This document shows positions 11,032 to 23,888 of a stretch of DNA of 64,000 nt, in pieces. The translations under genes and the position numbers were made by a program. The notes beneath the pieces were generated by a model. That model saw nothing but the letters and a program-made list of their open reading frames with translations, had not been told where the DNA came from and ran no database searches. The stretch's first letter is position 1. Each line of letters starts with the position of its first letter. The DNA comes from Epiperipatus broadwayi (Eukaryota > Onychophora > Udeonychophora > Euonychophora > Peripatidae): positions 10,993,100-11,057,099 of the forward strand of contig JAQFVV010000022.1 of assembly GCA_028023455.1 (NCBI GenBank). The letters run 5' to 3'.

Positions 11032-12250
11032 TTGGTGATTGATGAGAATGATGTTATTGCTTCATTGGACGTAACAGAAATGTATGGATCCATTGACAGA
11101 ATGAATTCCATAAAAATAATTGAACATACATTAAAAAGTAAAAGTATGATAAAGTTTATTGTTGATTCTTTAACATTTTTTAATAATAACATTGTTGCAT
11201 CTTTTGAGGGTCAATATTATAAAATGTCTAAAGGTTGGCCTATGGGTCTGCCTGTAGTTGCACATGTTTGCAATTTTGTTTTATCTACATATGAGAGTAG
11301 TATTTTAAATATGTGTACTTTTGGAAATATTAAAATTTACAAAAGATACATGGATGTTTTTGTTTGTGGAAATACTAATACTATAAATTTGCTTGTAGAG
11401 GAATTAAATAAGTTAAATGGTTTGAAATGGATTATTGAAAAGGAACAGGACAAAAATATTAAATATTTAGATTTAATTATTACAAGAGATAACAGTATAT
11501 TAAATTATAAATTAATAATTAAGCCACTACAAAAAAGGGGATATATAAATTGTAAATCAAAAGTACCAATGATGCATAAGATGGCAAGTTTTAGATCTTT
11601 TTTGTTTCGGGATAAAAAATTATGTCATTATTAAAGTGATAAACTGAAAAATATTGAGATATTTGCCAAGGAATTGCTTGATGTTGGTTATAAAATGGAA
11701 CAAATAAGCAATACTTTTTGTCAATTTAAAAAAAGTTATAATGATTTAAAGGAAATGAAGATTAATAGTAAACAATGGATATCTATTCTATTTATTTCAA
11801 ATCCACAAGTGAAATTTTTTAAGGATATATATAAAAATGTGTTTGGCGTTTCATTCTATGTTCCAAACAATATTAATAAATTAGTCAATAATTCTAAGGA
11901 TGTCATATTTGTCAAGCAGAAAAGTAATGTCATATATCAAATTTTTTGTGATAGTATGCTATCATATATAGATGAATCTAGATTCACTATTGAGATGAGA
12001 TTGAGGGAGCATGAATTGTTATATAAGCGTGTAAAACGTAAAAATAATGGTGATTTAATGTTTCCTTCAGTTTTCTTTGATCATGAAAAAACATGTAAAT
12101 ATAAATTTAATTTTGAAAATTCTTCATGAAGAGGAAAACCATAATAAAAGAAAAATTAAAGAGGCAATTTTTATAAATAGGAATAAAATGCATTTAATAA
12201 ATAGACAAGCTGCTAACATTAAAATACGAGATTCGTGGAATTTGAATTGA
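11032..12250 (+). pseudogene. Penelope-like element 3, right half: RT and degenerate GIY-YIG endonuclease
   Basis: The plus strand encodes, in order, RT motif A (LDVTEMYGSIDR), motif B (YYKMSKGWPMGLP), the catalytic box as YMDV instead of YVDD after loss of one GAT codon near 11350, then YLDLIITRDN to a stop at 11634. After a short gap, 11674-12129 carries the endonuclease linker and a worn GIY-YIG region (NVIYQIFC, then YIDESRFTIEMRLREHE). A frameshift near 12125 leads to the conserved tail KRKIKEAIFINRN and a stop at 12248-12250. The 5' RT region is missing because the copy starts at the palindrome centre. A catalytic Asp is gone, so it is inactive. The composite of hammerhead units lies on its left side. 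Confidence 0.85.
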
Positions 12251-15200
12251 TGATGTTTGCTTCCACTTTGTTTGTTTTTTTGATTTAATGGCAATTGAGG
12301 CAGGTTTAAGAAATTAACCGAAAGTACTTCTGTGGATTTAAGGATTGTTTATAATAGTTTGTTACCATTAAAATTATTATTATAATTACAATTACGGACA
12401 TTTTATTTATATTATATATATATTGTTACCTTTTATTTAGGCCACTGTATAAAATAGTCCAAAATTTTACATTTTAAAGATAGATCTGGCATTAAAAGCT
12501 TAATAAATGACTTTAAGTAGAGACTGTTCCAGATACCCTAGAAAATCTGCTTGAGTGTCAAAGAGATTACAAACACATTGTAGGATTTCAATAGTGATAA
12601 AATGATAATTTAACAGTATTATTATTAATTTGGGGGTATAAATATGTTTGCTATTTTATTATTGTTGAACAGTAATTGGAAAAATTAAATTTATAAATCT
12701 TGTAAATGAATAATTGTAGTCAATTCCTTAAGCATATTTTTACAGTGAATTAAAACAGTATTGAATATTCTGGGTAGTTATCAAAAATGAAGGTAGATGG
12801 AGTAATATTAATTATATGCATACTGTCATGTTATTGTTTTATTTTAATTGTACCACAATCCAATGTAATACAAGTATAAATAACTCAACAGAATTTGTAG
12901 GGGGGATCCATCAAGAAAGAAAAACCAGAGTGATGACTTCAAGATCTAACATCTAAAAAAATTAAAAAAAGAAAGAAAAAGCTGAAAAAAAAAACAACCT
13001 TGGTGATTGAATTGAACAAGATTACAAGATAGTGTATGTTTAAAAACATGGAATAAGACAGTTTACTCTGTGTATACATTCTAACTGCTTTTCCATTGAT
13101 TTATGATTCCTGGGATTCATACTGGAAAGAAAAAATGAGAGTCATTTTGGGAATCAATTGTCTAACCACATACAACTTCAAACTCAAGATTAAACAAGAA
13201 ATTGTAAACACGAACTTTTATTTTATTTATGTTATTCAGTTTTTATATTTAAAAATGATACATGAATTATGTAGAGTGGCAAAGAAAAAAGTTTTTTATA
13301 TGCTCTTTATAAATACAAAAGAAAATACGTTTGCTGGTAAATTATAATCTTAATAAAAATATAATCAAAAATAATTTTGGACAAAACTTTTAAGATTTAA
13401 GTCTAACCAACTAAAAGTCACTTCAAATATTATAAAGTTTGTCAATTTTAATAAGAACGGGAAAAAATGTGTGAACATATCTCCTATTCTTATTAAAGAA
13501 GAAAAATCGTCTGATAATTTTGTTTTAGCGCTATTTTGCGTAGTTATTGAAAATGGAAATGTTATAGTGTTATAAATGCCCAAGGATATTGTATTTATAA
13601 TTGCTAACAATTGGATAAATTCTTTCTATTATTATTAAAGAACATATTAAAATTTGCTGATAGAAATAAATAAATATCTACTTCTTAATCTCTATTGCGT
13701 AATGTGTGAGTTAATAATAATGTGAAATGTTTTAAAAATGCCAAGATCTTTTTAAAATTATACCAGATATTATTGCGGATGGAAAAATCAATAAATGATT
13801 TTAAAAAGTTTTATTCTTGTTGACCATAATAAACCTATAGCTTCATTTTAAGGAAAATTGTCTGCAGAAATTGTGAATAAACTTGGTATCCTTATTTTGT
13901 ACTACATGGTTTTGGAAGTGTTTGATTTTGTTTCACTGTACCAGGATCAAATATAATAATAAAAATATATGGATGCATTACTCATAACATTTTGCCCATG
14001 ATGTCAGTTTCCCTTGTCAGTCAGCTCATAATAATGAAACAAACTTTGAACTAAGAGGGATAAAATAAAATGGGATAAGATGTTCATTTTTTTTATTACT
14101 CATGTTTATTATTATTATAATATACTGTTTGTAATATGTTATTGAAGGATATATTTCTTTGTGGTATGAATATATATTTACTTTTAGGACAGATAAATGT
14201 ATAAAAGAATATACATTTATTATATTATATATATATTTGTTATTTTCCCAGTTGGTTGAAAAGATAATATTAAATCTCATTTATCTAGACGGAGAGAGAT
14301 ATTTATCTCTCACATTTTAAAAATAGCTTCTAATATTCTATTGATGGGTAAACAGACAAAATAATTTGTCAGAGGGATAGTATAATAACACAATTGTTTT
14401 ATTATATGGAATATTTTATAAAAGCATTTTACATTTATTAAATTTTGCCTATGAATTAACATATCCACTTTAATTATAGAATGTAGGCTATTTTTCATTG
14501 TATACATGTGTATTGCTTGTTATGATAAAAACATTATCAATTACTTTTAAATGATTAATGGTCATTTGACTTACAATGTTGGTTTGTTTAATAGACTATT
14601 AGTTTATGCATTGGAAAATGGGATATTTATATTTTAACTTTTATTATTAAAATTATGTGATCTTGCTATTGTATTTAGGATTTGTGACAGTTCTCAACTG
14701 ATAAGTATGTGCCATGGATAATGGCATCAAATATAGTATCATTGGTATTATGCATGGGTAGATGGAGCACTCTCCCATTGCTTATTCCATGAAAGGATTA
14801 TATTGTTGAGGCAGATAAACAGTTAATGCTTAGTTAGCACAGCTAATACCTAGAGAGGATTCTGTTTCCCTGTGATAAGACAATGTCCACACGTTGTTTT
14901 GTAGAGCCTCTCTTTATTGTCTGACCCCTCATGATGGTATGTAGTTAGTTTTCTACCATGTATGGTGAAGTTTTTGATATTTTCAAAAGGAATAGCAATG
15001 ATAGGATAAAGTTAAATTCAGGGACACTTGTGTATCTAGTGTTTGTCTAATTGTAAATTGTGTATGTATGATGCTGTAGTACTTTCATCAGTTACAAGCA
15101 AACCAACCAAAACTTATTAATGATTATAAAACTTCTGTAATGGCATAACAAGAGATACACATATACAATGTCATTTTATTTTCATCAAGCAGTGTTTCAC

Positions 15201-17744
15201 CGATAAATCAGTAAGACAGGCTAATCATTAGAATGATTATGTTGTGGACATAGGCAAGATTTTGGTGTCATGAATACATTAGACTTCTGATGTCTATACC
15301 CACATTAATATAATAAATTTCTTCATACTAAATAATAAGTTATTATTTATGCTGCATATAATGAATGCCTTTATGTCATAATCTGCTATAAATAAAATAG
15401 CTATAATGTAACATGCTATTTTATAACATTAAGTTTAGATTTTAAAGTTTTCACTTATCTTAAAGATGTGAATACACTTTTATTTTATAACTCGAATGCT
15501 AATTTATATTAAATAGAGTTTAACCTTCCTGTTCTATAATACAAAATAGGAGAAACATAGCTGATAATGATAGTGATAATGAAGGTATCATTGTACTATA
15601 CTATTTTATATACTATGCATGTATTCAATGAGATATACATTATTTTCTATACCTGATTTTATATAATGTCTCTGTCTTGTTTCAGATAATGTTTCTGAAA
15701 TAAATTTGTAAATAGTGTAAATAAATCTTGTTTTAAAAGTTTATTTAGTTGTCTGTAGTCTTATCACCATACACATTATTATTGTTATTGCTATCGACGC
15801 ATTATCTTATTATTTTGAAATCATCATCAATCAATATAGTATATTTAACTATATGCTAGTATATCATAATAATTTTGTTAAGCCCTATAGTTTAAGAGTA
15901 CATCTAAGGCATCATCACTTAATAATCAAAATATTGTTAACCTAGATTGCATATTATTTTAAATAGTATATTAAAAGATAAAACACTTAATTTTGATATA
16001 ATCGGTTGAATTGAACCTGCAGATATATCATTCATCGATCTTGATCACATTGCTCATAATTATTTGATAAAAGGAAGTTTGTAAGTTATTGCCTTTAGTT
16101 ATTAAAAGAATTTGTATCTCTTGAAGCTTAAAGTTTATAATATTTATGGAGTTTATAAAGTTTATCTGGAATTGCCAAATATTATTTGTTAATTTTATTT
16201 TGTATTAAGAGCTGTTTTGCGTGCTATATTTAGATAGTGGTAAAATCCTTCTCACTGATCCAAGTATATCTTGTACAATAATATTTGTTTGAACCCTGAG
16301 AAGAATAAGTTACTAATTTGCAGTCTAAGATTCGAATTTATGATAAATTTTATATCTACAGTTATTTATTGTACTTGGATTTGAATTATGTTATTTTCAT
16401 AATTTAATTAAAGTCAGCGTAGTGTAAATTTCTTCTTTTGTCTTAAAACTTATAGCTTGATTTGACTTTATGGTGAATATTCTGGTTTTGTCAAGCTTGG
16501 AATCCTTATTTTATTTAGTTTATCTTATTATCATTTAATACAATATTAGTTTATAGTTCAAGATCTCATTCTCCATCATCAACATTGTTCTTCGATTTCA
16601 TCTTGATCTCTCTTTTATTTCTTCATTCTCATTTGATCTTAATTCGTTATCATAATTGTTTCACCCTTCACTGGCTTTTATTCTATTATCATATTAATCA
16701 TTCATTAGTTCTTATTCTATCATTATCTTGATCATTCATTATTCTAATACATCTTCTTTCTCTTCTCTTAACTTTTAGACTTGTTTCATTTTATTATTTA
16801 ATTATTACCTATTTTCATCATCCATTTAGTCATCTACACCCTAATTTACTTATTACTTAATTCATAATTCTAACTTCATATTCATTCCATAGACCTAATT
16901 ATTATTTATTTATTGGTTTGACAAATATTAAATTTATTTCATAATACTTTGTTTATGGATTTTAAGGTTTGTTTAACTAGAAGTTATTATCTTCATGGAA
17001 ACTTTGTTACTTTCTTTAGATTTATTGTTTCATGCTAGTTTAGTTGATTTTAAGAAAGTAATATTTTATTTGCATAATTATTTTCAAATATATATTCTTT
17101 TATGTATTTATTCTTCCTTAGTCATAAAGTGAGGGTTACAACACACACACACACGCATATATATATATCAAATATGCAGTCAATAACTGTTCAAGTAAAG
17201 TGTATTAAATATCTTTTATTCATTTACTGCTGCCAATTTTTTAATAATATCAAAACATTGACTAATAAGCACATTTACACATACACATATATGAGATGTG
17301 TATTTACAACAGATATCATTAAATAAGTCTAATTTTTTTTTAACGAGAAGGAAAATATTTTAAATAAATTAAGTTTGAATATTAAATTATTAATTTTTAA
17401 ATAATACATATAGATGTTAAATAATTTAAATGTTGATTGTTTTTTATGAATTGAAAAATGTTTATCAGTTTATTTCGAAGTAAGCAATAAATATTCACCA
17501 GTTTTTAAAAATATTAGCAAGTTTTTCCTCTATGAAAAGTTTTATCTTAAGATGGTTACTGGAATCTAATGGAGAGAAGAATTTTTTGGATATTTTATTT
17601 TACATTCTTATGCAGAGCTGGATATATGAATAGGTAACTCTAGATGGATGCCTAAGATTGCCAAACATAATGGAACATTTGAAATTCCATAAAATATAAA
17701 AAAATATTTAATTTTATTATAAATCAATAAATTATTGAAATCAC
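12251..17744. other. no recognisable gene; low-complexity stretches
   Basis: Long AT-rich interval. Open frames here are short and show no family motif. A 200-bp open stretch at about 13370-13570 (plus) has no start, no splice context that I can defend and no recognised domain. A pyrimidine-rich tract occupies about 16555-16880. A CA/TA microsatellite lies at 17139-17169. The first few hundred bases after 12250 are probably PLE 3 3' UTR. Confidence 0.5.
17139..17169. repeat. CA/TA microsatellite
   Basis: An (AC)n run passes directly into (AT)n. It is a simple dinucleotide repeat with no sign of function. Confidence 0.9.
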
Positions 17745-18135
17745 TGTCCTGTACGATTTGGCAATGATAACTTCTGTAACTCAAGTTATGAACTCTTAAG
17801 AAGTAAACCATTCAATTATTTTTCACCTATGAGATTTGGTACAGTGATAGTATGGTAAACTCTGGAACTCAAGGTCCATAAATCATGTCCTAGTTCTTTC
17901 ATTTCTAGTAATTAGTCTTCTTATAAACTTCTGAGCAATAAAACCATTTAATTATGGATCACCAAAATTAGTTTAATTATTGTCCCTAGACATTATATCA
18001 TTGCAACACCTTGTGCAGTTTGACACAGTTGCTAGAGCATGTGACTTAGGATTTGGAGGTCCCAGGATTAATTATGGCACTCACAGTCTGATGCTCAGGC
18101 TTCTTATGAACTCCCAAACAATAAAACCATATGCC
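17745..18135 (+). mobile_element. three tandem tRNA-SINE-like monomers
   Basis: Three related units follow each other. Each has a tRNA-like head, beginning TTTGGCAATGATA, TTTGGTACAGTGATAGTATG and TTTGACACAGTTGCTAGAGC. In the best copy this is followed by TTTGGAGGTCCCAGGATTAA (18053-18072), an A-box/B-box-like arrangement. Each unit then has a tail like AACTTCTGAGCAATAAAACC ending near ATTATGGATCACC. The heads resemble a tRNA in which the B-box has decayed. Related heads occur on the minus strand at 51606-51733. The tail is not recognisably derived from the LINEs in this window. Confidence 0.5.
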
Positions 18136-19907
18136 TTTTTTATGTCATTCCAACGATCATGTATAAAATTCTTTGATAAAATTAATTTTATATCAACTAT
18201 AGATTACAGTGAGGTATTAATCCCTTTTGCTAAATCTTCCATTTTTTTTTATTCACTGTTACAATTACACAGCCAGAAATTTAACCAATAAAATGCAAGT
18301 AAAACAAATTACAAAATACCAAATAGTTATTTATAACAGCATTAGTACTATAATGCTTTGTCATTCATATTCTAGTTAGCATCATTTTATACTGCATGCA
18401 CAGTAATAAGATATTAATTCCATGACTGAAAAAATCTTATTACAATACAAAAAACTCGAAAACTTTGTTTGAATTTATATTTTGCATTGATTTATTTCTG
18501 CACTTACAAATAAACAAATTAATTTATTAAAAAATGGATATTAAATGTGTGTATGAAATGGATCCATTGCATTTCCACACTGTGCTAATGATTAACTATA
18601 TATAAATAAATGAAAACACAATTACTTGTCTCATGATCACAAACTTATCATTCAAAGTTCACACAATTTTTTTTTTCAGAGAAAAATTGCTTGAAAATAT
18701 TATTTTTAGATGATGAAAAATTCCCTAGAGGTCACTGCTAAATCAAACTTTCAAATTCTATATCCATTAAAATAGGAATAAATTTCTAAATTTTTTCACA
18801 AAATTAAATGCCATAAAGAAAAAATTCATAGCTTCTGTAATTCTCCAAAAAAAAAAAGGAAGAAAGAAAAACATGGAAGATTCATCAAGATTGGTGCAAT
18901 ATTTGTTGAGATATTAAGTAACAAATAAATGAACTTTCAGATAACAGCCAATGTTCAATGAATCAATAAAATATCCACAATGTTGTGGCAAAAGCAATCT
19001 TTGAAGATAGAAGATGGATTCCTCATGTTTTATTTATTGCTTTGATAACAAATTGTGATTAATATATTGGTTTATTAAACTTTGGCAGTTATCATGTGAA
19101 TTACATTTGAAAACAGATTTTTGGCAATTTATGGTTTATTATATATGTATATATTTGATATTGATAGAAAGAAGAGTCACAATTTTTGCCTAAAAAATGT
19201 AAATGTATCAAATTTGGTTCTATTCTTATAATAATGCAAATAGAATGAGATGCAGAGTTTAAAAAAGTTGATTGACAATTATTTTTAGGATAGAAAATAA
19301 TCCTAATTGTTAAAATACAGTTAAGTTGTTTCTCTGAGACAGCTGGTAAATGGTTTCTTAGAAGCCAAGAAGATCCATCTATGAAATATTATTTTTTGGT
19401 TTTGTAAATATAGCTATCAAAAATTTATATTTCAACATAAAGACGGTATAATAATCACATTGGGGCATTGAAATAAAAATTGAGATACGAATAAAGAGCA
19501 TATAACAAAATTCATGAGAAAGATGATTTAAATTAATACATTATGCATATAATATGTCATAAATAAGACACTTTAAAGAGGTTCAATATTAATTTTTCAT
19601 TAGGATATGGTTGAAGATAAAATAAACATTAGAACTGCAATCAAACAAGATATTTGTTTTTGGCTTATACCAGAATAACTTTTATCTCACATCCATCTCT
19701 TCATATTCATCTCCAGTGCATAATTTTACTAATGTACTTCCTTCCTTGCAATTCACTATACAATAGCATCTTCTTCATTGATGAAAATATATAAATATAT
19801 GAGCATACTACATTACTAATCTATATACAAGAAAGCTGTTATGTAATGAGGATTATATAAAAACAATTTTGATATATATAGATTAATAATATATTTGTAT
19901 ATTCATA
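18136..19907. other. no recognisable gene
   Basis: AT-rich, no family motif, no matching repeat found in the window. Confidence 0.45.
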
Positions 19908-19945
19908 GTACTGAAGAAGACTGCTGTACAGTCAAAATGTAAAAA
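19908..19945 (+). ncRNA. decayed hammerhead-like motif, second family
   Basis: CTGAAGA (all core bases kept, N7 = A) is followed by the perfect 5-bp stem GACTG/CAGTC with loop CTGTA, then AAAA instead of GAAA and TGTA. It lines up base for base with the better motif at 43869-43910. Loss of G12 predicts no activity. Confidence 0.35.
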
Positions 19946-21859
19946 TAAAAATAAAAAATAGAAACAAGAGTATAATTAAAATGCTTTTCTATTTAACTAT
20001 ATGTTAAAATAATACCATGCTGATCCAAAAATAGAAATCCACATATGATCAATTGGATATTCTTGGTGAGAGACCAAATGTAAAATATTTTTCAAAAATG
20101 ATAGATACATTTTGAGAAATTTTCTAATCATGCATCCATCACTTATATTGTAAAATTTTAAGAAAGACTTAAATCAAGACTTATTTATTGTATTATTGAA
20201 TGATATAAAAATGGATATCATAGGTAAATTTATTATTCTTTTGTAATTGTATTTGGAAATAAAAATAAATATAATTTTTATATCATAATTTTATTTCTTA
20301 TTGATTATTTTATGTTTTTGTAATTATATTTGCTTAAATTAAATACTCAGAAATTGTCTAACAGATAAGGCAAAGAAATAATTACTTCAAACACTGCAAA
20401 AATGTGACATATTTTAAAAAATAATTTTTAACAAATTAGTATAAGAAAATAAGTAAACAATAAAAAAAAGATTTGGGCCATTTTTAATGGAAACATTCTC
20501 TCCCCTTTTTAAAATTAAAAAAAAAAACCATTAAATTATTTAAACAAATTTTCATTTACTTTTAAAACTTTTCTGAATAAATTTTTAATTAAAAAAGTAC
20601 ATATTAATAAAAATGTAAACAAAAGAGTTCAGAAAATGTTTTTCACCTTATTCTTAAAAATGAATTATTTTTCAGTTATCTCAATAATCTGAAGATACCA
20701 AGTGATAAAATTAATAAAGTTTTTGAATATTATTCCAAAATAAAATTAAAAACGTTATTGGAGAATAAACTTTGTCTGGAATTGCAAATTATGTAACAAC
20801 AAAAAAAAAACAATAGTGTTAACTTGTTAAAAACAGCTTTTGTTCAATATTTTTTTTAATAAAAGAAAACATTTTTTTTTTAAGTGTCATTTCCATGTTT
20901 TACAAATTTCATTAAAAAGATAATTTCAATAAACAAAATTAGACTAAAAAGCAAAACCTCAACTTTGCAAATAAAAAAATTTAATAAACAGAAATATGTA
21001 TTAAAAATATATTTTAATGAAACAAGTTACTTATTAAAGTCTATTTAAGACACAATTCATTAAAGTATAAGTAAAACTTTTTAAAATATTAAAATTCAAT
21101 TTTTAATTATAAAAAAAAATGAAAAAAATTGACAGAAGATATTTCCAATTCATTTTTTCTTTGATTTCAGTAAATTTTCAGTTGACTAATTTTCTACAAA
21201 AAAGCTATTATTAAAACCTAGATATAAATATCACACACTTATTAAAAAACAAATATTTAATAATTTAATAAAAATACATAAATTTATAGTTTTGTTTATA
21301 ATGTAAACAAAGATTAATAAATACATTACTGTACTTTTACTTCTGCATATGAGTAGATAATGTTTCTCATAATCTCTAATTAGTTCTAAATATTGCTTTT
21401 GATTCAAGATAACTCCTAACATTTGGATATTTTAATTGAAAAAAATAAATCAGTGAAAAATCTTTTTAAGCTAAAATTTTTACAGACAAGCATTCAAAAC
21501 AGATCCTTCCATTAAAGTATATATTGGTAAATACCATACAAATTAGATGGCTACCAGAAAAATCATTTAACAGGTTAACTGTCAATTTATTTTACTTTCA
21601 TTGAAGAACAAAAAAATAAAAGTATATGGAAAATTTCAGATGACTTTTATATTTTTGTTCTCAGAATTTAATGTTGCAAAAGATTTGTAAAGTCCACTGA
21701 AGAAGTATCTACTACTATAATTTTTTAAAAAAAATATTGGAAAGTATATAGATGTTTCAATTAAATGAAATAATTATTTTCAGAATATCTACAAATAGAA
21801 TTTTAAATTTAATTTAATGACAAATAAAGCAAAATAAAAGACAACAGAATAAATAAAGG
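19946..21859. other. no recognisable gene
   Basis: Extremely AT-rich, with many poly-A/T runs. Open frames here, such as a minus one at 21231-21422, show no domain and look like chance. Confidence 0.45.
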
Positions 21860-22216
21860 AGGGGTCCCCAATCTTTTTGCACTTAAGAGCACATTCTATA
21901 ATACTGGCCAGGTGGTGGGCACCATTTATTTTTCAATGTAAATTTATAGTTGGATATTGTTAATAATACATATAATGTACAAAAAAATATTTATTTCAAA
22001 AATAACATTTTAACATAAATAATATTTATATTTTTACGCTGTAAAAGTACAGTATGCCCTACAATTTGATTACAATATAATACAATAATTTATAAGAAAT
22101 TTTAAAAATTAAATTTATTTGTATCAGATAAATAATTTTTTATCATGTTCGGATAGTGATGGGCACATGTAAAATGGTCTGCAGGCACCATGATGCCTGC
22201 AGGCATAGGGTTGAGG
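21860..22216. mobile_element. possible hAT-like non-autonomous remnant
   Basis: The left end GGGGTCCCCAATCTTTTTGC is mirrored imperfectly by CATAGGGTTGAGGACAT on the right. The inner bases GGCCAGGTGGTGGGCACC and GATGGGCACATG also resemble the subterminal parts of hAT-type elements whose ends read as CAGGGGTCCCCAA. No clear 8-bp TSD was found. It encodes no transposase. Confidence 0.35.
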
Positions 22217-23655
22217 ACATCTATAAAATTTAAGATTAATTATAGATGATAAGATAGAAAAATGCTCATTTTACTATTTGATTATTACAATCAATTTTGA
22301 ATTTGTAGTTCTGAAAAACCTACTATATTAAATTTTATTGGATATTTTAATAAAATTAGGCGAATGTATCTATTGTTAAAGGGAGATTGCCTTGACAACA
22401 GATTGAAATTGTTGATTGTTATTGATATTGTCTAAGTGTTGACTGATTTTAATGATTATATATATATATGTGTGTAAATTTCCTATATATTTGTGTATAC
22501 ATTGTAACATTTATGTCTCTAGAACCCAGTATGAAATCTAGAGTTGTATGTATGTGGACATATTAATAAAAAACTGTTGAAAGAAAAAGGCCACACACAT
22601 CATTAGCTACAAATATTTTTGCCTAAATAACTGATATTAATCATAAAATAAGCATATACATATAAATCATAAATAATACTAATAGTTTAAATATTTGTTA
22701 AATTCAAAATTCAGTAATGATGCAATGGTTTGATTCTGATAAGTTAGCAAATAAAAAAAATATTTTTTATTTTATTTTAGAAATGCATTTATGCTTTTCT
22801 TATAGACAAAAAAATATCAAAATATGTTATTTTGTAAATATAATTACAAAATTTTAATTAGAAATCTAATTAAAAATATTCTATAATAGTCTTGTTTTTA
22901 CAAATTAAAAAAGTGTTAAAAATGCACAAGAGAAACTCTATTATGCATGATTATATTAAAGTCTAAATTTTACTATTTTTTAGAAAACTTTTTTACATTT
23001 TAATGATTTGTTTATTGAAAAATTTGAACACTGGACTATATAATTACTTCACTCCACTATAAAAGCAGTCAAAGTTTGTTTTAAAGTGATTAGCATGCTT
23101 GATATTATTAATTTTCATTAAGTTTTAAAGTCAAGACCACCAAAAGTTGTTCAAGTCAATATCTAATCTTTCTGCCAGTCAAAAAAATAAGCGCAATTCT
23201 GTATTCATTATAGTAGTAAAGTCAAGTAAACATGACTACAAAAACCAATTAATCATAACTGTTTTTCTGAGGTGGAACCATGGATCTTGAAATTTAAAAC
23301 CTCTGTCACAGCCACCTAATTTATATTTAGATTGAGAGTGAAATTAGACATTGCCAAAAAATATAGTATTATAAGTAGATATGAATATATATTAATAAGA
23401 AGCCAAGAACTAAGAGTTGATATATTTATCTGCTGTATCAGCCAAAGATTTATTGTTATATGCTAGCTGTTTATATACATGCACATAAAGATGATACTAC
23501 TATTGTTATAACATACCTCTATGATGTATATACCAACAGAAATGATATCTAGTTATAACAAAGTCAAGAAAATTTAAAACGCAACTTGTTTAAAATAAAA
23601 GATTCATTTTAGATTTTCAACCTGGAAAATAATTGATTTGCAATAAGTTTTTACT
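22217..23655. other. no recognisable gene
   Basis: AT-rich with a short TA/TG microsatellite near 22457-22476. Nothing else identified. Confidence 0.4.
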
Positions 23656-23772
23656 GGAGAAAAAAATTATTTCTCCCATGTTTAGTTATTAAAAGAAACA
23701 GAATCAATAAAGGAGGGGAAAAATTATTTATCCCAAGTTTAGATATTAAAATAAACAGAATCAATAAAGGAG
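23656..23772. repeat. short tandem duplication, about 57 bp x 2
   Basis: Two adjacent units share AAATTATTT, a central TTTAG-TATTAAAA-like part and the word CAGAATCAATAAAGGAG. They differ at several positions. No function apparent. Confidence 0.7.
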
Positions 23773-23888
23773 AAATAAGAAAAAATAATGTCTAAAGAGA
23801 CTGATATATGGAAGGTAAAAAGCTAATTTTATTGTTATGTATTATACTGGGTTTTAGCCTTTTCATGTTATTTTTTTATATTTATATA

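Noticed and set aside
13370-13575. About 68 codons open on the plus strand
   Set aside because: No ATG, no family motif, and length within chance for a 64-kb window. An exon cannot be excluded but is not supported.
16555-16880. Pyrimidine-rich tract as a possible regulatory or splice region
   Set aside because: It looks like decayed simple repeats; no exon or gene lies next to it.
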